From: Amphiura filiformis
Lineage: Eukaryota; Echinodermata; Ophiuroidea; Amphilepidida; Amphiuridae
NCBI RefSeq assembly: GCF_039555335.1
Contig: NC_092640.1
Coordinates: 30,200,204 to 30,264,203 of the forward strand
DNA: 64,000 bases
Direction: 5' to 3'
Shown here piece after piece: positions 45,501-57,500 of the stretch (the first letter of the stretch is position 1; every line of letters starts with the position of its first letter). A program made the translations under genes and the position numbers. The notes beneath the pieces are model-generated. The model ran no database searches. It was not told the origin of the DNA and saw only the letters and a list, made by a program, of their open reading frames with translations.

Positions 45501-48500
45501 TCATTAAGGGGTCATAAAGGGGTCAAAGGTCAAGTTTTTCAAAATGCTCCAATCGAGCTGAAATTTATATGCAATGATCCTTATGACATTCTAAACATTT
45601 TAAAAACATTTTAAGATTCATTTAAGGTCATTAAGGGGTCATAAAGGGGTCAAAGGTCAAGTTTTCCAAAATGCTCCGATTGAGCTGAAATTTAAACATG
45701 CAATGATCCTTATGACATTCTAAACATGTTTAAAATATTTTAAAATTCATTTAAGGTCATTAAGGGGCAATAAAGGGGTCAAATGTCAAGTTTTCAAAAT
45801 GCTTCAATTGAGCTGAAAATTAAATGCAATGATGACAGTGGTATAGGCCTACCACAATATACTGCCGAAGCCACATGGTTCAGCTATGGTGCGGTTATCG
45901 CTCTTGTTTTACTCACCCTGTACTATCAAAGGTTTTACACAATGAATTGTTATAATTTGTCAAGTTTGAACCGTTTCACTTGCTTTAAAATTTTAAGCTC
46001 CTTACATTTACTTATACACAAAAGGAATATATTAGTGTGTTGTTATTTTCACGGTAGTAACTTGGAACGGAAAACCTTGAAAATGCAGCACAAAAATATC
46101 CACTTTTACAGTGTCTGTGCATCTTTCACAAGTAAAGACTGTAGCAATTTTTCATGAAAAATGTAATTTTGCCTCATTGTCTATTATAAAGCCAATTTGC
46201 CAACTTTAATAAAAGTGTTTCATAGAGATTTAAAAATGTTCAGTCTATTAACAATTATTGGAAGTGCTATCTTACCAAATTGGGTGATTCCTTGAATTAT
46301 TCTTTGGTGATTACTGAATTAACTAAAATACCTCAATTTAGACAATACTGGGTGCTTTTAAGGGATCTAAAATGAGCGTTTATTGCGTTTCGACAGTATT
46401 TTTTGTGCGACATGAGAGCACCTCAAACCTATCGAATTGCATTCTGAATACGAAGCATGTCTTTCTGATATCAAATAATTTTCATTTTTTGAAAGTCACA
46501 ATATAATACAAATTTTATGACAAATTATAAAAATGTGATATTTTTCAAATGTTTGATATATAACAGTCCTCGAAGTAAATTACATAAATCTAATGATATA
46601 TTCTTAAAGTGTATGTAGCAGGGAGGAAAAGCCGACGGTCAATTGAAAATTTTGACCTTTCATATTGAAGATATGGATTTTTCCCAAAAAGACCTAATTT
46701 TTTTGGTGTTTTGGGAAAAAAAATCCATATCTTCAATACGAAAAGGTCAAAATTTTCAATTGATCGTCGGCTTTTCATCCCACCTACATACACTTTAAGT
46801 ATAAATCATCAGATTTATAAAGTTCACTTCAAGTACTGTTAAATATCAAAAATATCAATTTTAATGATTTGCCATAAAATGTGTATTAAATTGCAATTTC
46901 AAAAATCAAAATTATTTGATATCAGAATGACATTCTTCGTATTCAGAATGCAATTCGATATGTCTGATGTGCTCTAATGTCCCAAAATAAATACCGTCCA
47001 AACGTTCATACCCCAGCCCTTAATGAACACCTTATAAATCAGGCAACTGAATTATTAAGAGACACAAAATGTTGTAGTTTGGCAGGCTGATATTTATTGC
47101 TCCTTAACACTGATTTGGCAACACTGATGATGCATGACAGGGGAGATGTTTTTTTTGGCTGGGAGTATAATTTAACATTTCAACACGTATATATGACAAG
47201 TTTATATGTAGGACAAATTCATGTATCGCAATTTCATGGAACTTTAATGCAATGTGATACAGCAGCATGTAGAAAGTATCATTGTCACACAACCCTGGAT
47301 GATTATCAAAGACACTTAAAGGGGGTATTCTTCACTTTATGAATGTCTCAATGGTTGTAATTCACACCAGGAATTCACAACAACATTCCTATAATAAATG
47401 TCAATGCCTCCGCAATTCATATAAATAATTATACCGAGTATACTGAGGATATTATTGTCAGTTGATACAGTTTATTTTTACTCAATTTCACACAAAATGT
47501 GCAAATAAAAGGAGGGGGACTTTTAAAAGGGACATTAAGAGATTTTGACAAATTACAAATTTTGTACAATTTGATGGTGATTTTTAATAGGGCCTACATA
47601 TATACATTTCAAAAGCTAAATTTTAGGAAAAATCATTTTATGCCTTTCAAGACCATTGTTTGGATCTCACAATATTGCAATTATACATTTTATTGGGTTT
47701 AATTGTGTGGCTTTATAATGAAGGATGCTTGTATTCACTGTATTAATGGACCTGTTGCTTTCATAACCACTAAAACGAACTCTAAAAAGGCTTTTTCCCC
47801 ATCATTTTCAAGTCCATATACCTCTGGACATTTTCATTTGTCACTTCATATTAACCTTGGGATATTTACCTAGTAATGGAGCACATAATGAAGTGAAAAT
47901 AAATACTTTTGAAACATTTCTGTCAATCACATTTCTGTCAACCACCGGTACAAAATCTGAGAAATGTGCCTTTAAAACAGTTGGGTGGTATGTACAGTAC
48001 ATGTATGTAAATAGTAACTAATGTTACCAATAGAAGTACAAGCTATGTCTGCAATTTAATGTATCATATCAAAGCTATAGTATGTCATTCTGTTTATGAT
48101 CAGGCTCTATAGGTTATATACCCAGGGGGGCACTGGTCATTGACAAGTTGGTATCCGAGGCTCCAAAAGATTTTTAATATACATATGGGGGGCATCAATG
48201 AGGCCTTCTCCGAGGCATGAAACACTGAGGGGGCAGGTGCAGGTGCCCAAAAGCTTTTGAAATGCATGCATTTTACATAAATTGCTCCTTAAATGATGAA
48301 TCATACCTTAAAATTATGAATTTTACCCTAAATGTATGAATTGTACCATAATATTATGACTTTCATCTTAACTTATGTGGGGGGAGGGTCCAAGGGTACT
48401 TGCCCCCCCCCCCCAATCATTGGGAGTGCCGGGCCTCCAGGCCCACCGGTTCGGTAGCCACTGGGTATTATCCATGAACAAAGATTCATGTAAAAATGGT

Positions 48501-51500
48501 CATTTTCAGTATTAAAGCATTATTTATACGTAACATGAATAGAAGGGTATCTCAAACAAGCAAATTTGAGAAAAGAGTGGCTAAAAAATCATACATATTT
48601 AGGATCCTTTGAAAACAAAGTTGTATGAAATCATTATTTATTTATTTATTAAGTCATATTTTACCAGGGTAGCCCAGTCAGTGCATAGCACATGATATAC
48701 ATAGGGGCCCTGGAGAACATATACACAATATAAAATTAGATTGTTAAAATTACACAATTATAATTATACAAAGCTCAATTTAAATACATAAAAACTACAT
48801 AACAATTTAAAACACAACAATAATATTATTATATACAATTATTGTTATATGAGTATTGATAAAAACTAAAATGGCAAAAGAATAATAAAATATTATCATA
48901 GCACACACGAAGGAGATACATAAAACATAAAATACATTAATAATAAAAGATTAAGAAGTAAAAGTATCACAGACAGCTATACAGTGCTCGATACCAATAA
49001 ATGGTAGAGCTATTTTAAAAATATAGACACAGATATTAATACATTTCACAACACTGTGTTTCACGCCAAAGCGATCTTCAGGTGAATAAATTAAAATGAA
49101 AAACACGATAAAAGACATATAATCTGAATTGCCATTATTAACTGAGATGTTCAAATATTGTTGATTTAAATGAATATAACTTATTTATTGCACGAATATG
49201 ATGTGGTAATTTGTTCCATTCTATTGCACCTTGGTATTGAAACGAGCGCACATGACTTTCATTGACGGCATAAAGTTTATCATTGAACTCTCTGACATAA
49301 CAAGTTGAACTCTCTGACATAACAAGTTTTTGTGCTTTTCCCCTTGCTTTATAATGCAGAGTTTAGAGTAAAGAAAATTTACTTGATTTTAAGTAGATTA
49401 TGCCAATGCTTGTTTAGGGTATAGAAATGAAATGTTTACTAGGGATGTATTTTCAGTTCAATGCTTATAGATGTTTAGGGTGCTTTTGAAAGTCCATATT
49501 CACAGATGGTACCACATTGTCTGTGTTAGGTGACCCCCTGGGTTACATACATGTGTAATAGTATTTAATGTTAAAAGTAAAAGTTCAGTATTTGCATATG
49601 GCTATACTATAACTACATCATGTGAATTCTGTTTACGATAACAGAGGAAAGCTTCTCTTGCCTTTTATGGTTGCATTGCTTGTTCACCAAATCATATTGC
49701 TTGCTTGCTTTGGCTCCTCAGTTATCAAGTGAAGGAGAGTATTTCTCTCCTTTTATGGCTGCATTGCCTGCGCAATCGGCAAATCATATTGCAGCTTTGG
49801 CTTCTGGATTTTTTAAGTATAAACTATACAACACATCCTGAACTTGCAGCAACTTGAATCATTGTAGAGCCAAGTCACGCTGTATGTCAGATTGTCTTAG
49901 AACTTTGTTACCTAACTTTGTGTGAACTGGAACAGAATTTACAGAAACTTTCATATTGTGTATTTAACGGAATAATATTTTTGGTGAGAGATCTTACAAG
50001 CATAAAACTGGGCAACATTTACTTTTGCTGTTTCACTTGAACTTGGAAACCAACTTTAATTTCATCTAGGCAAACTACAACTCAAGTGCATAGTAATAGG
50101 GGTATACAAAAGTATACTAGCTGAGTAAACTGAAGTGGAATTGACAACTTTACTTCACCATCACATCTATAGCTCATTTCTACAAAACTGAACAAGAACT
50201 TTGCAAACTTAAATCAGCAGCAGCAAAATCACCAATCTTGTTAAGATTTTTTCTTCAGTGCAAACAGGAATAATGAGAGGTAAGTCTTAGGTTTGTATGC
50301 ACAAAACAAGTTGGACTATATCTAACTTTAGACATGGTCTAACTATGGAGAGAGTCCTACAGAGAAGGAACTTTTTCGTATTTACATTACCTTTTTCTAT
50401 ATTATTGCAGATACTGTTAAGGGCAAATACATGTAGCTTAATATTAGATGGCTGCAGGTTAACTTTAGGACTTTGCTAGGAGTAAATGAGGAACAGAAAA
50501 GATTTCTTAAGTCTAACCTCTACAAAAATGTATAGTTAGACTTCTCTAGTTTGACATGTTCTAATTTGTTTTATGCATATGATTCTTACAGTGTTCCACA
50601 AGTATTGTTACAATTTTAAAGTTTTATATAAACCTCACAAAAAGTACATTACAACCACGCCTTTAACTTTAAGGGAGAGTATATGGGAGAGAACATGGAC
50701 CTTTTCCGACTTCATTATTTCTAAAGTTTAAATCCAAAGTAGGCTATATAAAACTTCAGTCCAACGTTCTTGAAAAAATTACAAAAATACCCTTTTTTAC
50801 CCCAAAATTGTTGTGACAACGCACACAAAAAAATCAGTTCTGAGTAGGATTTTTCTGCTAGCTTTTCATAAGGCCAAAACAAATATTGTTGTGTTGCCCT
50901 CAAGTGGGAAAAATGGGAAAGTTAGGTCGATCGGTCGGATTTCTTTAAGACTAGTATTTCAATAAAATATTAATTTTAAGTGAAAAAAAATTGATTTAAA
51001 AACAATTGCGACCCTGATTTTTCAGGATTTAGGGACGGTCGATTGAGGGCAACACAACAATTTTTTTGCCCTCAAGTAGAGACACAAATTAATAAGGAGG
51101 TTTTTTTTTTAATTTCTTTTTTTTATTCGCCTCATTTTTTGAAATATTAAAAAAAAAGATGTGTAAAAAGCAAATTTTGTCACTATATTCGGGAAAAAAT
51201 TGCACATAATGGTGTATATTTTTGTTTAAAAAAATAAATTTTGAAAAAATGAGAAATCCTTCCCTAGACTTTGATGTGCTCTGAACAATAGTGCAAAAAA
51301 TTAACCTTTTGCTTGCATATTTTTTGAGTTATCATGTCACAAAAATTGTGCAATGTTGTCAAAAGTGAACTCTGAGAAATCAATGTTTTAGTAAAAAAAT
51401 GCTAAAATTATGCATAAAACGTCCTTATATTTTAAAACGGTAAGACTTTCATGCTTATAAAAGCTGCATCTGGTGCATGGTCTAAATTTACATCTTTTTG

Positions 51501-54500
51501 CACCAATGAATCCATAATGTGTAATTTTAATGCGCCAAAATCTGAGTGGCCTTTTGACTGCAAATTTGTTTACGGTTTACACACCTTGCTGGCGTTAACA
51601 ACATACCCAATGCAATTTGATTGCGTTGAACTTACATGCAGGTTTGCGCAGTGTCCACGTGCATGTCACGCGACAAGTATCGCACCTGTAATCACAATAA
51701 GTTTGCATATAATTTTCATATGTTTATGTTTGTAAGGCCAAAAAGAAAGAGGTTTGTCTCAAAGCTTGTGCACACATTTGTAAAATCGTATGCGACTTGA
51801 AAAAAAAAAATTAAATTTTTCCGAAAATACCATAAAAATACCAAGTCGGGAAAAAAAAAAGCACATTTCGCATTTGTTTTCAAACCACTCATGAGCTTTG
51901 AGACAAACCTTTATTTTTTTGTCCTAATATGACATGGAAATAAATTTGATTTTTTATAGTTTGTGTTTGTTTTATTGCTCTTCTCTTTTTGTTCATTCTT
52001 TCTTTCACTTTGTGTATGCTTTTTCTTTCAATTTTTGTTGATATGAAGCTCATATGGCATTCCCTTTTTGAGATGCGAGATAACAACAAAATTTAGATGG
52101 CATATTATGGATCGGCTCAAAAAAAAAAAAAAAAAATAGTTAGCACATGTTGACAATATGTTGGAACTCTTTACTACAGCTCTGATAGTTCAGTGAAATT
52201 AGTATAGCCATGTTTGATGAGAAGTACAAACCTTCCCCTTTCCCCTTCCCTCCCCCATTCCCCTAAATCAATGTTGGGGAGACTGGAGAGCCCAATGGCA
52301 AAAGTGTTTTCATCAACATTAAACTCATTTTACTAGATGTCCTCACATGTTTACTTTTAATTTGTTAACTGTTTTGTTTACTCCTAATTAACATATGAAT
52401 GAAAAAAAGTACAGAAATTAAATCAAATACTGGAAATTACCTTTCACTAACACAACGTTTCGTCCGAAACCATCGGACAACATCAGGTGACCGATTTAGG
52501 TCACCTGATGATGTCCGATGCTTTCAGATGAAATGCTGTGTTAATGAAATGTAAGTTCCAGTATTTGATTAATTTCTGTACTTTTGTCTTACCAACTGGA
52601 TAAATAATCTACACCTAGATATGAATGAAAAGTTTGTTGGAATAGTCCATTCAACTTACAGGGCGATGTGGATTTCTCTGTGTAAGCACGTTTACATTAG
52701 TATTGGTTACAGGTCCATAAACCAAAGGACCATTAGCCCAAAAACCCAGTAACTTATAGTTATAAAACCTAACCCATAGCCAAACCCTTGCCCCAAATTT
52801 CACCCTAATGGGCATTTAATACAAACAATACAGTATTGTGGATGCAAATGTTTTGCAATGGTCTACAGACACATTTTTTTCAGAAAAGGATGAGAACAAT
52901 GCATCTGTAAGGAGGACACATTATTTTAAAATGTTACAGGGAACACTATTGTGATCACAAATGCATGCCCCAAGGGTGATGGTCTCACATGGTCCCCATG
53001 CAACGTTTCCAGCAGGGTCTAAGCTAGAAATTGAGGTTTGCCCATCATTTGAATAAAATTGCCTGCCCTTATTTGACCTTTAAAACATTTACCAGACTTC
53101 TACAGCCCATTCAGGGTTCAAAGAGTTAAAAATATGTGTTGCTATGGCCTTGTTTTGCCAACCTGGTCTACTAAAAATGTCAACAGCCTTTCTCAACACC
53201 TACAATTATAATGTAGTATCTGTCAAGTAGCATACTCTCCGTGTAAATGACGGGCAAACAGGTGGCTAGCTAAGACACTGGTTTCCAGGTCTCATATGGG
53301 TATCTCTTCAAACAGGTGGTTCTATATTATTTTACCCTTTCCCCCTTGGATTATTTACCTGAGCACTTGTGCAAGTTGCTCCACTGTCCATTGTTTATTA
53401 ACTTTTATTTTGTTTTGTTTTTCTGCCTTGCAGGTTTAACACCATTACTGATCTTACTTCTCATAACATTGGCATGTGTGTACAACACAAGAGCCACAGT
53501 GACTGTCTCACCTGAAGGTCAACAACCAATGCCATGCAACAGTTGCTGTCAAGGGCCAGCAGGGAGCCAAGGGACGCCTGGGATACCTGGTGTACCGGGA
53601 AGCAATGGGATAAATGGCATTGCTGGCTCAAAGGGAGATCGAGGAGAGAGTATCAAGGGAGAAGCTGGACCAGGCGGAGAAAAAGGGGACGTTGGAAATC
53701 CCGGGTTGAAAGGAGAAAGTGGCCTGACTGGTTTAAGAGGTGTCCCAGGAAAGGTAGGGCCTGCAGGATTTGCTGGACCAGTTGGATCTACTGGTCCTGC
53801 AGGAATTGCTGGACCAGTTGGAGGTCCTGGTCCTGCAGGAACAGCTGGTCCAATTGGAGCTTCTGGTACACCTGGCATAAAAGGCCAAAAAGGTGAGATG
53901 GGACAGAGTCGTCTGTCAGCATTTTCAGCTGCAAGAAGCAGCAGCTTCACACCATCTTCAGCTGGACAAGCTTTACCTTTTGATGTAATTCAAACCAATG
54001 TTGGAGATGACTTTGACACAACATCAGGGCGATTCACCTGTGAGATCCCTGGCATCTATCTGTTTACATACAATATTATGACTTATAGGAATCAACCTCA
54101 TATTCATCTGATGAAAAATGAAGCTATCATCAACACTGTGTTTAGATCTGATGAAGATCGCCATGACATAGCCAGTAATACAGCTGTGTTGCAGCTTGAT
54201 GCTGGGGATCAAATGTGGTTAAAGTGCGTATATCCAGGTCATAAAATTTATAGTGATTCTTGGGATTACACAACATTTTCTGGTGTGCTTATACATGAGG
54301 TATAATAACAAGAATTAATGCACAAGTCAATTGAACCATGCGTTGAAAGTGCAAATGAATGAATGATTCAAATAACGATGCACTGCGTGCCAACAAACCA
54401 CCTCTGTACGCGTGCATATACACTCGGCGCGTTTAACTTGACTGATTGATTGATTGATTTTATTTGGTTCCATAATACAAAATACAAAAATATATTATAT

Positions 54501-57500
54501 TGCACAGATTAAAATACATTACATATATATAACACTTGACAAAATAAGAAATTAATAGATATACAATGTGAAGATAAAAATACACTAGGAACCGGGATAA
54601 CCCATAAAGCCAATGTTTCAGGCTTATTTCCAATGGGGTCCTTTACGCACGACTCAATGCTGCGGCGAGCAAAATACACACATACATAGTGGTGTTATCG
54701 ATAGAGATTTTGTGTATCGCCATGTCGGAAGAAAATACTTCCGACAATCGACATGTATCGACAGTCAACAACCTGACAGCATGGGAAATATCTTAACTTG
54801 CCCATTGAGCACCAACCTCCAATTAAGCTTACCCAATTCATCAAAACAAATACTCTGTGATTAAGATCATTACCTCTACCTCACCTGATCTGCACAGTAG
54901 TGAACATTATGTCATGATATTCCAAAGCTGTAATTGGTTGGAAGGTGCCCATGTCACTGACATGATATTTACATATATGTGTTTGTCCATTTATTATGTT
55001 ATTATTCACATCACTGTGATGACTTCTTTTGCATGTCACATAATTTGTGAATTCTATGCTCCTGGTTGAGGGGGTATGTCTTAATATAATGGTGTATAAT
55101 TTTTCTTGAACTGTGAACTTAAGGTCAACAAACTTAATCAGCGGCTAGTGGCTTTTGATGTTGTGACGGTACATCGTTTGTGTATCGATACTACCATTGA
55201 GTGTTCCAACATGTCGGAAGTCTGTGAATTTTCCGACTATCAACACTTTCGACAGTCGATAACAGGCCTACACATACATCATTACCGAACTTGAGGTGAC
55301 CCAAATTATAGTTTTCACTTCACTTGAAAAATGAAAAAACAATTATATTTCACTGTGTCAGTGCAATAATGGGCTATTCCAGTTGAAATCCATGCACCCC
55401 TGTGTGGAAGACATGACCTTAATCTCCCACACAGGGAGTGGGAATTTCAAATGGGAGTCATCCATTCAAGAAGCCCCATTTGAAATCCACACCCCCTGTG
55501 TGGGAGATTAAGGTTATGTCTTCCATAGGGGGTGTATGGATTTCAACTGGAATAGGCCAAGAAGTGACTTTTCAGTGGTTTTGCAGAAGATTGTTTGTGT
55601 TTCAATTTGTTTACTTATCTATTCTTTTTTTAACATTTTTCATAATCAATTGAATACCTGAGTGGAAGAAGGGCCCACCTCCATCAAAACTGTTTTTGAG
55701 ATAGTAAGAAAAAACTTAATATTTGGAAAAGTTTTATAGACAGAATGTTTTCATCTTCAGGGGACCTTTAATACATGAACATATAATATTACATACATTC
55801 GAAATTATATATGATGTTTCCATGGCAACGGTACATGTCTTAATACGAGCTGGAGTTGGGCCCTTCTTCCACTAATATACTTGCAAGTGCCAGTTCCGTA
55901 AGCAGATGTGTTATAAATAGCTACAGAAATTAGGTAATCATCCATTAATTGCACAAGTAGAAGCATGTAATATGTTAACAAGAAAGTTTATTGTAGTGAA
56001 AAGCAGATTTCATGGATGAACAAAATTCCTCTTTAATCCAATATTTGTGGAAGAAGGGCCCAACTCCATGGAGTTGGGCCTTTCTTCCATGAAAACCATG
56101 ATTAAGTTTACGTGGAAGACTATTTAGAGAGTGAATTTTGGCTCATCTTTCACACACAAGGAAGAACAGTCTGCTGGCAATAAAATGCTGGGTCTAACTC
56201 ATTTTTGTAAAAAATTGGAGTTGGGCCCTTCTTCCACTCAGGTATTCAATTAATAACTTCATTTTGCCTAAAATGTCACTTACAAGGTTCTGGCACTGAC
56301 ACAAAGATTTGAAACTGTTATTTTGTTCATCTACTCTTCATTAGCAATTTTCAAATTGAACAAATGTCAAATTCCTAATAACAGATTTATATACCAACTC
56401 ACCGATGATGTTGACTTTTGACCCCTTGTATGGTTATCTCAAAATATGGTTAACTACTTTAGAAGTGTGTGTTGCTTGTGCGAGCCTCTGTCATGATTTC
56501 ATGAGTGCAAAAATGCTTTATAAAATCATTCTGATGCGTTGTGTACAAGCATGCAAGGACACACACACAAAACACTATTGTGCCTGTGTTTGCATGTGGA
56601 GTCTAAATTGGTAGCAAGAGGGGGGGGGGGGGGTCAGGCAAAAATGGCAAAGGGTCAATATTAATTTTAGATGAAAGAGGTTAAGAAGAAAAAAACAAGA
56701 TCAACTGACTATCAAGAGAAGTCCAAGCTAATTACCATCCATTGCGCTATTCCATTTAAAATCCACACTACCCCTGTGGAAGATTTTGGAAATATCTGTC
56801 ACAGGGGGAGTATGAATTTCAAATGGAATGAACACATTAGGCAGCTCCATTTGAATTCCATACACCCTATGAGAAAGATTCAATCTGAATCTTCCCCTGA
56901 GGGAAAGTGAGATTCAAATGGAGCTGCCTATTAAATGGGTTTCCATTTGAAATTCATACTCCCTTGTGGCAGATATTTCCAAAATCTTCCACAGGGGTAG
57001 TGTGGATTTTAAATGGAATAGCCCAATTTATGCACATGAATAGAGTGTAATCAAAATCATCAGTGCAAATTTGACGAGCAAAATCTAGTTAAAACAAATC
57101 AATATTTAACCAGGAGTGCTGAGCAATTATAGGTCTCTTTGAGTCTTCCAGAAACTTACCATTGGTCCATATCGGTTGCCTGTATGGTTTCCCCTTGGAG
57201 AATGCACCTGCTAGGATTATATACTGGAAGCATGACACAAAGAATACCACGGTGTTCTCATAACACTGGATGTTTTCTGAGTAGAGTGTAGTGTTAGAAA
57301 AGTTGACTACATCTTCACCGGTATAGTGTATTGGTGTAAACCTAAACACAGGAAAAAGGTAAAAAATATAAACAGTCAAGTGAGGTTGGTAATGCACTAA
57401 AGCTGAATTTATACTCGATCGCCAGATTTTACGATGCATTGCTCATCGCTTTTGCAGTCATACTTATCACGGCGATTGCGATTGCAGACGACAATTAAAT

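Noticed and set aside
53316..53433. Upstream extension of the C1q frame ([14 protein letters not shown])
   Set aside because: Open by chance. The good acceptor at 53433 and the seven-base first coding exon give a proper signal peptide instead.
53549..53950. 133-codon proline-rich frame on the minus strand
   Set aside because: It is the antisense shadow of the Gly-X-Y collagen repeats of the C1q gene.
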